NCBI RefSeq assembly: GCF_013141695.1
Contig: NZ_WHNY01000054.1
Coordinates: forward strand, 1-64,000
Length of the DNA: 64,000 nt
Source: Paenibacillus plantarum
GTDB taxonomy: Bacteria > Bacillota > Bacilli > Paenibacillales > NBRC-103111
Direction of reading: 5' to 3'
How positions within the stretch are numbered: the stretch's first letter is position 1; each line of letters opens with the position of its first letter. The notes beneath the pieces were generated by a model that worked only from the letters and a program-made list of their open reading frames with translations, was not told the origin of the DNA and searched no databases. A program made the position numbers and the translations under genes. Shown in pieces: positions 1 to 8,278 of this stretch.

Positions 1-255
1 GCTAGATGTGCTTGGAGTACTTAGGTGGCGCAGTGTGCTTGGAGTACATTGGCGGCTAGGTGTGCTTGAGGTGCCTGGTATGTGTGGAATGCTTTGGGCG
101 CTCGTTGAGCTTGGAGTAGTACACGGACTAGCGTGAATTGAGTGAATCTCGTGGTTTGAGTAGATTAACTCGTTTCACGCATGACGTTTGAGAAGGAATT
201 GAATGGGATGTGTGGTTAAGTTAGCTGCTAATGTTTTGGATACGTTAATTATACT
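1..255. other. Gene-free left edge with degenerate short repeats
   Basis: No convincing gene was seen here. The first 75 bases hold a degenerate direct repeat: TGTGCTTGGAGTAC occurs at 7-20 and 34-47, and a weaker copy lies near 57-70. The array may continue beyond the window edge. The rest is ordinary intergenic DNA downstream of the sulfur operon. Confidence 0.4.
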
Positions 256-295
256 GAAAAAGCTGCCCACTGGCTTTTCAGCGTAATGGACAGCC
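256..295 (-). terminator. Terminator of the sulfur operon
   Basis: On the minus strand GGCTGTCCA pairs with TGGGCAGCT (with G-U pairs) around a loop of about 20 bases and is followed by a T run. It lies about 75 bases past the stop of the NtaA-like monooxygenase, the last gene of the operon. Confidence 0.6.
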
Positions 296-372
296 TTACA
301 GATACCTAGCGGTAAACGTTAATATACGTTGATGAAAAGATCGGTGTGCCTAGTGTAGGCAAGGGGTAATAC

Positions 373-1701
373 TTACGCCTCCACATTCACCTTCGTGTAT
401 CGATTCGCTGGTACTGGTATACCGAGATTTCCTCGAAGCGTATCTGCTTCATACTCTGTTCTATACAATCCGCGCTCCTGTAGAATCGGTACTACGTGAT
501 CAACGAAGTCGTCCAATCCTTTTGGCAAAGCAGCGGCGATGATAAAACCATCTGCGGCATTTTCTTCAAACCATGCTTGCACGCGATCTGCAACGTATTT
601 AGGCGTGCCTGTGAATTCGTTACGAGGTGTAGCCACATTTAAAGCGACTTGGCGCAGTGTTAGGTTTTTCTCTTTGGCTGTTTGCTTAATTTTGTCGGTT
701 CCGCTGCGGAAGCTATTGCTGCCAAAATCACCTAGCTCAGGAAATGGTTCATCCAACGGATACTGAGAGAAATCGTGGTGTTCGAAGAATCTGCCTAGGT
801 AATCGAGCGCTTTGTCAATTGTGACGAGGTTCGCGACTTCTTGATATTTGCGCTCGGCTTCTTCTTCTGTGAGTCCGATGATCGGGGCAATACCCGGTAG
901 AATCACAACTTCATCCGGATTGCGGCCTTCGGAGGCGGCTCTTTTTTTGATATCCGCATAGTAAGCTTTCGCTTCGTCAATCGATTCATGTCCTGCAAAA
1001 ATCGCATCCGCCACTTTCGCAGCAAACGCTCGGCCATCCTCTGAAGCGCCTGCTTGGAAAATGACCGGCTGCCCTTGTCTTGAACGAGCGATATTCAATG
1101 GCCCCTGGACGGAGAAATATTCACCTTTATGATTCAATGTATGAAGCTTGCTTGGGTCAAAAAAAACACCGCTCTCCTTATCTCGAACAAACGCATCATC
1201 CTCCCACGAATCCCATAACCCGCGTGTCACTTCCAAATATTCATTCGCGATGCGATAGCGCTCTGGATGAGTCGGGTGCTCCGCTTTGCTATAGTTCTTG
1301 GCAGAACCTTCGAGTGGAGAGGTAACTACGTTCCAACCGGAACGTCCGTCACTGATTAGATCAATGGAAGCAAATTGACGGGCCACGGTGAAAGGCTCAC
1401 TGTATGACGTCGATAGCGTCCCCACCAATCCAATGTGCGAGGTGACCGATGCTAACGCTGAAAGTATGGTAATTGGTTCGAACCGATTAAGGAAATGGGG
1501 AATCGATTTCTCGGTAATATATAGGCCATCCGCGATAAATAACAGATCGAACTTACCGGATTCAGCTTTCTGAGCTTGTTGTTTATAAAAGCCAAAATTC
1601 ACACTGGCATCCGTAATCGCCTCAGGATGTCTCCAGCCTGACACATGACCACCTACGCCGTGAATGATTGCACCTAGTTTGATTTGCTTTGGTTTCGTCA
1701 T
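373..1701 (-). CDS. NtaA/SnaA/DszA-family FMN-dependent monooxygenase (YtnJ/YxeK-like)
   Basis: This 442-residue protein belongs to the luciferase-like, flavin-dependent monooxygenase family of nitrilotriacetate and dibenzothiophene-sulfone monooxygenases; family length is about 440. It uses reduced FMN from a separate reductase and O2. Visible family segments include the N-terminal GAIIHGVGGHVSGWRHP stretch, LLFIADGLY, the SDGRSGWNVVTS motif near residues 118-129 and QAGASEDGR near 217-225. It is the last gene of an operon with a cystine-type importer, an M20 deacylase and a GNAT. In Bacillus subtilis the YxeK/YtnJ relatives in the same context cleave the C-S bond of N-acetyl-S-(2-succino)cysteine, so the same role is inferred. 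The ATG follows AGGACGGAG at good spacing. Confidence 0.9.
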   Translation of the reverse strand: MTKPKQIKLGAIIHGVGGHVSGWRHPEAITDASVNFGFYKQQAQKAESGKFDLLFIADGLYITEKSIPHFLNRFEPITILSALASVTSHIGLVGTLSTSYSEPFTVARQFASIDLISDGRSGWNVVTSPLEGSAKNYSKAEHPTHPERYRIANEYLEVTRGLWDSWEDDAFVRDKESGVFFDPSKLHTLNHKGEYFSVQGPLNIARSRQGQPVIFQAGASEDGRAFAAKVADAIFAGHESIDEAKAYYADIKKRAASEGRNPDEVVILPGIAPIIGLTEEEAERKYQEVANLVTIDKALDYLGRFFEHHDFSQYPLDEPFPELGDFGSNSFRSGTDKIKQTAKEKNLTLRQVALNVATPRNEFTGTPKYVADRVQAWFEENAADGFIIAAALPKGLDDFVDHVVPILQERGLYRTEYEADTLRGNLGIPVPANRYTKVNVEA

Positions 1702-1717
1702 CGTTCTCTCCGTCCTT

Positions 1718-2248
1718 TCACAAGATCGCTGCAGTCTGTATGTGCAGCCGATAGCTTTTCACGAGTAATTCACCTTTTTGGATATCTTTGTCGTAAGCAC
1801 GTTCGAAGCCTAAACGTTCATAAAGCTTCACAGCCGATTCCATCATATCCGAAGTGTGCAAATGTAGTGTAGCAGCACCTAACTCGGCAGCGCGTCTCAC
1901 ATTTTCTTTTATTAGTGCGGTAGCGATTCCCTTGCCTCTTGCACTTGGCGAAACCGCTAGTAAACGAAGGATAGGTGACTCAATCTCAAGCTCCGGTGCT
2001 CCGTATGCGGCTTCTGAGGACTGGAACAACTGAGAGCTACCCACAACTTCATCGTCAATTAGTGCAATAATCCGCGCGATGGGTTTATTACTATCCACTG
2101 ATGCGATAATATTTTCTTTATATTGATCCCAGCCTTCTGGAGGCAGTACTTCCCGATATTGACCATAAGCATCTTCTAGAACTCTTCGAATCGCTTCGCG
2201 GTCACCCTCATTGGCTTCCCGAATGTGAATCTCTTTTGCATCCGCCAT
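1718..2248 (-). CDS. GNAT-family N-acetyltransferase (YtmI/YxeL-like)
   Basis: A 176-residue single-domain acetyltransferase. The acetyl-CoA loop is in the segment VSPSARGKGIATALI (about residues 95-109), followed by the LHLHTSDMMESAVKLYERLGFE helix-strand region typical of GNAT proteins. In the comparable Bacillus operons the GNAT acetylates the amine of S-substituted cysteine before oxidation, and a deacetylase releases cysteine afterwards. Its place 17 bases upstream of the monooxygenase and 13 bases after the DinB gene supports that role here. A strong AGGAGGGATTC ribosome site precedes the ATG. Substrate identity is inference from context. Confidence 0.85.
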   Translation of the reverse strand: MADAKEIHIREANEGDREAIRRVLEDAYGQYREVLPPEGWDQYKENIIASVDSNKPIARIIALIDDEVVGSSQLFQSSEAAYGAPELEIESPILRLLAVSPSARGKGIATALIKENVRRAAELGAATLHLHTSDMMESAVKLYERLGFERAYDKDIQKGELLVKSYRLHIQTAAIL

Positions 2249-2260
2249 ACCGAATCCCTC

Positions 2261-2737
2261 CTATACGTGCGCTTCCAACGCATTCTTGATTCGTGCAATT
2301 TGTGCCAAATGAACCTGCACATGTGCAATAAAGGAGTCAACAACATCTTTGAGTGTAAGTGTTTGTCCTTTGAAATTAACGCCTGTTTTCTCCCAATCCT
2401 CAGGAGATAATCGTCCAAATAGCTCGTGGTTATAAACCAGTAATGACTGAAATAAAACTAAAATATCGGACGCTAATCCTTCATTGGCTTTGGCGCTGCT
2501 GACCCATGGATCTTGATCAAAAGCCGGCAAAATGGCCGATGCACCCGAAATAATAGCGCGGATTCGGAAGGAAACGACAATGTTATGGTCGGCCAAATGA
2601 GAGAGAACCTCCGTTACACTCCATTTATCCGGCGCTGGCTTCCAAACCAATTGCCCTTCGCTCAGTCCCTGGATAGCTTCCTGAAGTTGTTGATGCGTGT
2701 GTAAATAGGCTGATAAATCAGGAATTGTTGTACTCAT
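2261..2737 (-). CDS. DinB-superfamily putative metal-dependent protein
   Basis: A 158-residue four-helix-bundle protein of the DinB/YfiT-like superfamily. The metal site can be read as His47 (in SVTEVLSHLADH), His139 and His143 (in FIAHVQVHL); the WKPAPDKWSVTEVLSHL segment is typical. Members include thiol-S-transferases using bacillithiol or mycothiol and many uncharacterised proteins. It overlaps the stop of the upstream M20 gene by four bases (ATGA), so the two are translationally coupled. I know of no DinB gene in the classical B. subtilis ytmI or yxe operons; a thiol-related step or detoxification of a reactive intermediate is possible, but function is unproven. Confidence 0.85.
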   Translation of the reverse strand: MSTTIPDLSAYLHTHQQLQEAIQGLSEGQLVWKPAPDKWSVTEVLSHLADHNIVVSFRIRAIISGASAILPAFDQDPWVSSAKANEGLASDILVLFQSLLVYNHELFGRLSPEDWEKTGVNFKGQTLTLKDVVDSFIAHVQVHLAQIARIKNALEAHV

Positions 2738-3921
2738 ATGGATACCTCCAATGGGTTGTCGGATGATAGGTTTTCTAAGGCTTTTTGAGCTAAAATAGCA
2801 AAATATCGCGAACTAATCGGCAAAGCTCTTTCATCAATATCAAAACCAGGATGATGCCACTCTTGTGGACCTGATGTGCCCATAAATACGAAAACTCCGG
2901 GAATTTTCTTCTGATAAAAAGCAAAATCCTCGCCTGCTGGTGACGGTACTGGTGTAATGACATCCAGACCAGCTTGCTCCGCAGCTTCTTTCGCCAACAG
3001 TGTTAATTGTTTATCATTGCGCACAGAAGGTGGTCCTTTGATCCATCGAACAGCAGCCTTCGTCCCATAAGCAGCGGCCACACCATGCACAACCTGCTCC
3101 AATCGCTCAATTACGAGTGCGCGGACATTCTCATCAAATGTGCGCAGTGTGCCATCCAAAATGGCTTTATCAGGAATCACATTCCACGCAGTTCCACTAT
3201 GGATGCGTGTCACACTAATGACGGCACTGTGCAATGAACTAACATTGCGGCTAACGATAGATTGAAGTGCCGTGATGATATGCGCTCCCGTTACAATCGG
3301 ATCGATCCCCGCTTCCGGGACAGCCGCATGTGTGCCGCGTCCTTCCACTTCGATCACGAATCCATCAGCAGCCGCCATCAGAGGCCCGTCTTTGATCCCT
3401 ATCGTCCCGACAGGAAGATCAGGTTTGTTATGCATGCCATAAATTGCACGAACTCCTTCAAGTGCGCCGCTGCTTATCACCTGCTCCGCACCCTGCGCCT
3501 TCTCCTCCGCTGGTTGAAAAATGAATCGAACGGTTCCCTTTAGCTCACTCTCATGTTGTTTGAGTAATATCGCAGCACCTAACACAGCAGCTGTATGAAA
3601 ATCATGACCGCATGCATGCATCTTACCTGCAACCTGCGACGCATAAGGAAGCCCTGTAGCTTCTTGTATTGGTAAGGCATCGATATCAGCCCGTATGGCT
3701 ATAATCGGCCCTTCCTGCAAGCCGCCGACCTCTGCAATAAGACCCGTTTTCAGCTGGAAATCTGCAATACGAATTCCCGCTTCCGTGAGCCAACCATGAA
3801 TCGCAGCAGTTGTTTGAATTTCCTCATGCGACAATTCGGGATGCTGATGTAAATGACGTCGGATATCCACCAACTTCTGTGCCAAATCCAATGACGTCTG
3901 TTGGAAAGTTGTTGCACTCAT
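2734..3921 (-). CDS. M20-family amidohydrolase / N-acyl amino acid deacylase (YtnL/YxeP-like)
   Basis: A 395-residue zinc-type peptidase-family M20D amidohydrolase, of normal length for hippurate/IAA-amino acid hydrolase relatives. The metal-binding motifs are visible: IRADIDALP at 76-84, MHACGHDFHTA around residues 101-111, PAEEKAQGAE in the middle, and a C-terminal GEDFAFY segment. It probably removes the acetyl group from N-acetylcysteine-type products after C-S cleavage, as YxeP/YtnL relatives do; that is context inference. AAGGAGGCATGTGAA precedes the ATG. It couples to the DinB gene by an ATGA overlap. Confidence 0.9.
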   Translation of the reverse strand: MSATTFQQTSLDLAQKLVDIRRHLHQHPELSHEEIQTTAAIHGWLTEAGIRIADFQLKTGLIAEVGGLQEGPIIAIRADIDALPIQEATGLPYASQVAGKMHACGHDFHTAAVLGAAILLKQHESELKGTVRFIFQPAEEKAQGAEQVISSGALEGVRAIYGMHNKPDLPVGTIGIKDGPLMAAADGFVIEVEGRGTHAAVPEAGIDPIVTGAHIITALQSIVSRNVSSLHSAVISVTRIHSGTAWNVIPDKAILDGTLRTFDENVRALVIERLEQVVHGVAAAYGTKAAVRWIKGPPSVRNDKQLTLLAKEAAEQAGLDVITPVPSPAGEDFAFYQKKIPGVFVFMGTSGPQEWHHPGFDIDERALPISSRYFAILAQKALENLSSDNPLEVSI

Positions 3922-3941
3922 TTCACATGCCTCCTTCGGGC

Positions 3942-4952
3942 TTACACTAACAATTCTGCGAATGCTTCACTCAGCAGTTCAAAGGAACGCAGGCGTTTGC
4001 TAAAATCTTTCACAGATGTCGTTACAATAAATTCATCGATATTATATTTCTGCTGAATCTCGATCAGTTTTTGGCGTACAGTCTCTTTCGTACCCTTCGT
4101 AATTTCCGCTTGCTTCTCCTCAACGGTAAATTTGGCCTGCGTTTGACGACCATATTCTTCCGCTTGCTCCAGCGTTCCCACGGTTAACGTCTTGCCGTTT
4201 TCCAAATGAATTTTGACATTCTTGTATTCGCCTGCAAGCTCAATAGCTTCTTCTTCCGTATCTGCTACGATAAGTGAGAGTGCCAAGAGAAGCTTGGGTT
4301 GTGTGCCTTTTTCGGTATTAAAATGTTGATGATAAGCTTCAAAAGCCGCTTCAGCAATTGCATGATCCCCATTAATGAATTGGGCAAAAACATAAGGCAA
4401 ACCAGCCTCAGCTGCCGATTGTGCACTCGCGGCACTTGCACCTAGGATATAAATATCCACAGGCACTGTAGGAATTGGCGAGACTTTCAATCCCTTCAAG
4501 GGATGCTCATCATGCAGTTGATTTGTCACAAATTGCTGTAGATCCTCCAACTTATCCGCCAAGGTAGCCGCTTCTGTAATCCCCTGTTGCAACGCTTTCG
4601 TTGAACGAGGTAATCCGCCTGGAGCACGGCCAATGCCGAGATCTACTCTGCCTGGAGCTAGAGAAGCTAATACATTGAAGTTCTCAGCCACCTTATAGGG
4701 GCTGTAGTGCTGCAGCATGATGCCGCCGGAGCCAATGCGAATGCGCTCTGTTTTGGCCAGTAAATGTGAAATTAATACCTCGGGCGAAGAACCCGCTACT
4801 TGCTCGGAATCGTGATGCTCGGATACCCAGAATCGGTTATACGAGAGCGCCTCCGCTTTCTGTACTAACTCAATCGTATGCTGAAAAGCGTCATAGGCCG
4901 TTTCGCCTGGAAATACGACGCTTTGATCTAAAATGCTTAATTTAATCCCCAT
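3942..4952 (-). CDS. LLM-class flavin-dependent oxidoreductase (YtmO-like)
   Basis: A 336-residue luciferase-like monooxygenase of the single-subunit LuxA-type group. Characteristic segments are SVLDQS-like KLSILDQS at the N-terminus, RFWVSEHHD, RIRIGSGGIMLQHYSPYKVAENF and GRVDLGIGRAPGG. B. subtilis YtmO occupies the same position beside the cystine-type importer and NtaA-type monooxygenase. I placed the start at MGIKLS because GGAG lies nine bases upstream; an in-frame ATG at 4973 has no good ribosome site. It may oxidise a second S-substituted or organosulfur compound or act with the other monooxygenase; the substrate is unknown. Confidence 0.88.
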   Translation of the reverse strand: MGIKLSILDQSVVFPGETAYDAFQHTIELVQKAEALSYNRFWVSEHHDSEQVAGSSPEVLISHLLAKTERIRIGSGGIMLQHYSPYKVAENFNVLASLAPGRVDLGIGRAPGGLPRSTKALQQGITEAATLADKLEDLQQFVTNQLHDEHPLKGLKVSPIPTVPVDIYILGASAASAQSAAEAGLPYVFAQFINGDHAIAEAAFEAYHQHFNTEKGTQPKLLLALSLIVADTEEEAIELAGEYKNVKIHLENGKTLTVGTLEQAEEYGRQTQAKFTVEEKQAEITKGTKETVRQKLIEIQQKYNIDEFIVTTSVKDFSKRLRSFELLSEAFAELLV

Positions 4953-4986
4953 GTTCCAACACTCCATTTCCATAACTAACTTAATG

Positions 4987-5739
4987 CTATATGTTGTAGC
5001 TCCATTCAGGCGTAATACGCTTCAGGAATTGTTTCGTCCGCTCTTCTTTGGCATTGCCGAAAATATCCCTCGGTTTGCCTTCTTCCACGATGACACCTTC
5101 ATCCATAAAGACCACATGATTAGCCACTTCTCGGGCAAAGCCCATTTCATGGGTGACGATAATCATCGTGATACCTTCCTTCGCAATCTTCTGGATCACG
5201 TCCAACACTTCACCAACAAGTTCAGGATCGAGTGCGGATGTCGGTTCATCGAATAAAATGACTTCAGGATTCAGCGCCAACGCACGGGCAATACCTACAC
5301 GTTGTTGCTGTCCGCCAGATAGTTGACTTGGATAAGCGTCTAACTTGCTTCCCAAACCCACTTTCTCCAACACTTTTACGCTGGTCGCTCTTGCCAGTTC
5401 CTTCGATTGCTTTTGGACAATCACAAGGCCTTCCATGACATTTTCGAGGACCGTTTTATGCTTGAATAAATTGTAATGCTGGAACACCATCGCGGTTTTT
5501 TGTCTGAGCGCATGAATCTCACCTTTGCTGGGACGCTTGCAATTCACAGTGAAATCGCCGATTCTCACTTCACCAAGACTCGGCTTTTCCAAATAGTTTA
5601 AGCAACGGAGTAACGTTGTTTTACCTGAACCGCTGGGACCAAGGATGCAGACGACTTCTCCTTTTTGCACGGTAAGGTTGATCCCTTTCAGCACGTCGTT
5701 TTTACCAAACGATTTGGTGATATTCGTCAGTTGAATCAT
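4987..5739 (-). CDS. Polar amino acid / cystine ABC transporter ATP-binding protein
   Basis: A 250-residue ATPase of the polar amino acid uptake type (TcyN, GlnQ, HisP). Walker A GPSGSGKTT is at about residues 34-42, the signature is LSGGQQQR, Walker B is VILFDEPTSALDPE and the switch His is in IIVTHEMGFA. It overlaps the preceding permease gene by four bases. Together with two permeases and the lipoprotein it forms a complete importer equivalent to B. subtilis TcyJKLMN, which takes up cystine and related S-compounds. Confidence 0.93.
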   Translation of the reverse strand: MIQLTNITKSFGKNDVLKGINLTVQKGEVVCILGPSGSGKTTLLRCLNYLEKPSLGEVRIGDFTVNCKRPSKGEIHALRQKTAMVFQHYNLFKHKTVLENVMEGLVIVQKQSKELARATSVKVLEKVGLGSKLDAYPSQLSGGQQQRVGIARALALNPEVILFDEPTSALDPELVGEVLDVIQKIAKEGITMIIVTHEMGFAREVANHVVFMDEGVIVEEGKPRDIFGNAKEERTKQFLKRITPEWSYNI

Positions 5740-6446
5740 GATACGCCACCTCGGTTATACAGATTGATTCGTTTCTCTAGTAAGCCCGTGGCTCGTTCGA
5801 TCAAGAAGGTGATCCCCCAGAACAGCAGGGCTGCTGCAATATAAGCTTCGAAAAATTTCCAATTCGTCGTTGCGACAATTTGTGCTTTGGCGTTGATTTC
5901 CACCACAGATACGGTAAAAGCCAGAGTAGAACCGTGCAGCATGCCAATCAACGTATTGGATAAGTTCGGTAAACTCACGGCTAATGCTTGTGGCAAAATA
6001 ATTCGTCGTAATGCCTGTGTCGTCGTCATCCCGATCGAATAAGCAGCTTCCATTTGCCCCCGATTAATCGCCACGATGCCCGATCTGACGACTTCCGAAA
6101 GGTAAGCGCCAGCGGTGATGGAGAAGGAGAGAAAGGCAAAGCCGATCATGGGTATAGACACAGAACGGAAGCTCCAACCGAAAGCAACCGCAATCGAGTC
6201 AATGATCATTGGCAATCCGAAATAGATAAGCAGCAGATGCATAAGCATCGGTGTACCGCGAACAAACGTCACATAAGCTGTTGCGAAATAATGAATAAAA
6301 GGCACGCGGTATAGTCGGATTAACGCTACGGAAGCACCTATTAGAAATCCAAAAAAGACAGAAACTACGGTAATAATCAGTGTAGTTGGCAGTGCAGAAA
6401 GCAATTGAACAAATGCTGTCCATATGAAACCAGGGTCGATACTCAT
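5736..6446 (-). CDS. Amino acid ABC transporter permease (TcyM-like)
   Basis: A 236-residue membrane permease of the His/Glu/Gln/Arg family. The start region has several hydrophobic segments, and the EAA loop that contacts the ATPase reads EAAYSIGMTTTQALRRIILPQAL. The FVRGTPMLMHLLLIYFGLP stretch is family-typical. It overlaps both neighbours by four bases, which fits tight operon coupling. The two permeases are similar but not identical and so probably form a heterodimer. Confidence 0.92.
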   Translation of the reverse strand: MSIDPGFIWTAFVQLLSALPTTLIITVVSVFFGFLIGASVALIRLYRVPFIHYFATAYVTFVRGTPMLMHLLLIYFGLPMIIDSIAVAFGWSFRSVSIPMIGFAFLSFSITAGAYLSEVVRSGIVAINRGQMEAAYSIGMTTTQALRRIILPQALAVSLPNLSNTLIGMLHGSTLAFTVSVVEINAKAQIVATTNWKFFEAYIAAALLFWGITFLIERATGLLEKRINLYNRGGVS

Positions 6447-7219
6447 GCTTGGAAGCCCCCTTTATCTGGCTGCGAGGACCATACACCTTTGAACCATCGC
6501 CGCGATAATGGTTGACGTTCTTCCGTCACAAGTGGTTGCTCGTGTTGGAGCAAACGTTTCTCGATATAAATAAACAGTTTTTCCAGTCCAAAGCAGATGA
6601 CGAAGTAAATAATGGATAAGGCAATGTACGTTTCCATAAAATGCTGTGTGGCCGCTCCAAGTGTCTGTGCTTTTCCCATCAACTCCATGGCACCAAGCGA
6701 GAAGGCCAATGAGGTATCTTTCAAGTTGGCAATCAATAGGTTCGTAAAGTTGGGCAGCGAAATCGCAAGTGCCTGCGGCATAATAATGCGGGTAAAAGCT
6801 TGATAGCCCGTCATGCCTACAGAATAGGCCGCTTCTACTTGCCCTTTGTCAACGGCTTTGACTGCTGCACGGATGACCTCAGAAATATAAGCGCCTGAGT
6901 GTAAAGCAAATGTGAGAATAACAAATGATAAGACTGGGGCTTTGGAAACATCCACATGGATCGCCTTCAGCAGTTCAGGTAAGCCGTAATAGATCAGAAA
7001 TAACTGGATCAGAATCGGTGTTCCTCGGAAAAAGGAGACATAGACCTGAGATAATCTTTGCACAACCGGTATTTGATAAAGCCGGGGCAAGGCAATGAGA
7101 AATCCAAAGACGACCCCGAGCACCATCGAACACGCCACAATGAAAAGGCTAATATGGATATAATTCAGCAATTTAGGCAGGAAATCAAATACATAGGTGA
7201 TATCGAATTGGGTTGCCAT
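6443..7219 (-). CDS. Amino acid ABC transporter permease (TcyL-like)
   Basis: A 258-residue inner-membrane permease. The FFRGTPILIQLFLIYYGLP segment and the EAA loop EAAYSVGMTGYQAFTRIIMPQAL identify it as the partner of the following permease. Compared with that partner it has a charged C-terminal extension of about 25 residues. A 40-base gap separates it from the lipoprotein gene; AAGGTGAG precedes the ATG. Confidence 0.92.
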   Translation of the reverse strand: MATQFDITYVFDFLPKLLNYIHISLFIVACSMVLGVVFGFLIALPRLYQIPVVQRLSQVYVSFFRGTPILIQLFLIYYGLPELLKAIHVDVSKAPVLSFVILTFALHSGAYISEVIRAAVKAVDKGQVEAAYSVGMTGYQAFTRIIMPQALAISLPNFTNLLIANLKDTSLAFSLGAMELMGKAQTLGAATQHFMETYIALSIIYFVICFGLEKLFIYIEKRLLQHEQPLVTEERQPLSRRWFKGVWSSQPDKGGFQA

Positions 7220-7259
7220 GATGGTGATCTCACCTTTCTTAAAGTCATGGAATACTTAG

Positions 7260-8141
7260 CTATTTCGCATCATCTTTCTTGGTAAAGTCTCCGCCTAACC
7301 ACTGTGTACTCAACTTCGAGAGCGTGCCATCTGCTTTGACAGCTTTTAAAGCAGTATCAATTTTGTCCGCAAGCTCTTGCCCGTCTTTATCATTTTTGCG
7401 GAATAAGAAACGTACTTCAGCTTCTTCAATAATTGGTCCAACAACTTTTAATTTACTTTGCGGATCTACGAGTGGAAGCAAGAAATCCGCTCCAAGTGCG
7501 CCATCAGCACGTCCTGTTGTAAGCTGGGTGACCAAGTCGTTGGCTGCACCACTCTGATACACAATTTTGATCGCATTGTCATTGGCTTTGTTATAATTCT
7601 CCAGCAATGTTGCTTCTGCGCTTGTAGCCGTCGTTAATGCTTTCTTGCCTTTCAAATCATCGATCGTTTTCACGGTCGTGTTATCTTTCGCTACGATGAC
7701 TTTGGTTTTCCAATACGCATAGGGCTCGTTATTGAACAAATATTTCTGCTCACGCTCTTTGTTCTTCTCGATTTCATGTGCAACAAAATCAATTTTGTTC
7801 GTTTCCAAGCTAAGCAGCAGGTTAGCGAAGTCCATTGTTTTAAACTCGAACTCATATTCTGGCAAGCGCTTATCGATTTCTTTCACTAATTCAATATCGT
7901 ATCCTGTTAGTTTCCCATCCTTATCTAGAAAGGCTACATTCGGGAATTGTGTCCCTGTGCCTACGATAATTTTCTTTACTTTCACAGGTGCAGCCGTTGC
8001 AGCTGCAGCGGCTACTGGCGCTTTTGTTGCATCGGCAGCAGCTTTAGGAGAAGCATTCGTCGTCTCGCTTTTAGTACCGCATCCTGCCGCTACCAAAGCT
8101 AATGCTAATGTTGTTACCGTAAGTGTTGTGAATTGTTTCAT
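7260..8141 (-). CDS. Substrate-binding lipoprotein of cystine-type ABC importer
   Basis: A 293-residue SBP family 3 lipoprotein. The signal peptide ends in a lipobox (VAAGC, Cys21), followed by an Ala/Thr-rich linker to about residue 50, then VGTGTQFPNVAFLDKDGKLTGYDIELVKEI, the usual family 3 opening. DFVAHEIEKNKEREQKYLFN matches TcyJ/TcyK-type proteins. It is the first structural gene after the regulator and has its own promoter with a LysR-type box. GGAGGGG precedes the ATG. The likely ligand is cystine or an S-substituted cysteine, by similarity of the operon. Confidence 0.92.
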   Translation of the reverse strand: MKQFTTLTVTTLALALVAAGCGTKSETTNASPKAAADATKAPVAAAAATAAPVKVKKIIVGTGTQFPNVAFLDKDGKLTGYDIELVKEIDKRLPEYEFEFKTMDFANLLLSLETNKIDFVAHEIEKNKEREQKYLFNNEPYAYWKTKVIVAKDNTTVKTIDDLKGKKALTTATSAEATLLENYNKANDNAIKIVYQSGAANDLVTQLTTGRADGALGADFLLPLVDPQSKLKVVGPIIEEAEVRFLFRKNDKDGQELADKIDTALKAVKADGTLSKLSTQWLGGDFTKKDDAK

Positions 8142-8202
8142 CGTGAACCCCTCCGAATTTTCTTATTCTATAATTCTTATAATTCCTACTTGTTTTGTAT
8201 GA

Positions 8203-8263
8203 ATTATGGCTATGCCTTTAATCTATCATCAAGTACTCAAACTGGATAATAGAGTTTTTCTAT
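8203..8263 (-). promoter_or_regulatory. Promoter and LysR-type box of the sulfur operon
   Basis: On the minus strand TTGATG (8232-8227) and CATAAT (8208-8203) are 18 bases apart and could be the -35 and -10. An interrupted dyad ATAGA-N5-TCTAT at 8249-8263 contains a T-N11-A LysR-type box and is centred about 60 bases upstream of the predicted transcript start, where activators of this family usually bind. A second palindrome, ATATGCATAT, lies at 8262-8271. Confidence 0.55.
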
Positions 8264-8278
8264 ATGCATATCGAGAAG

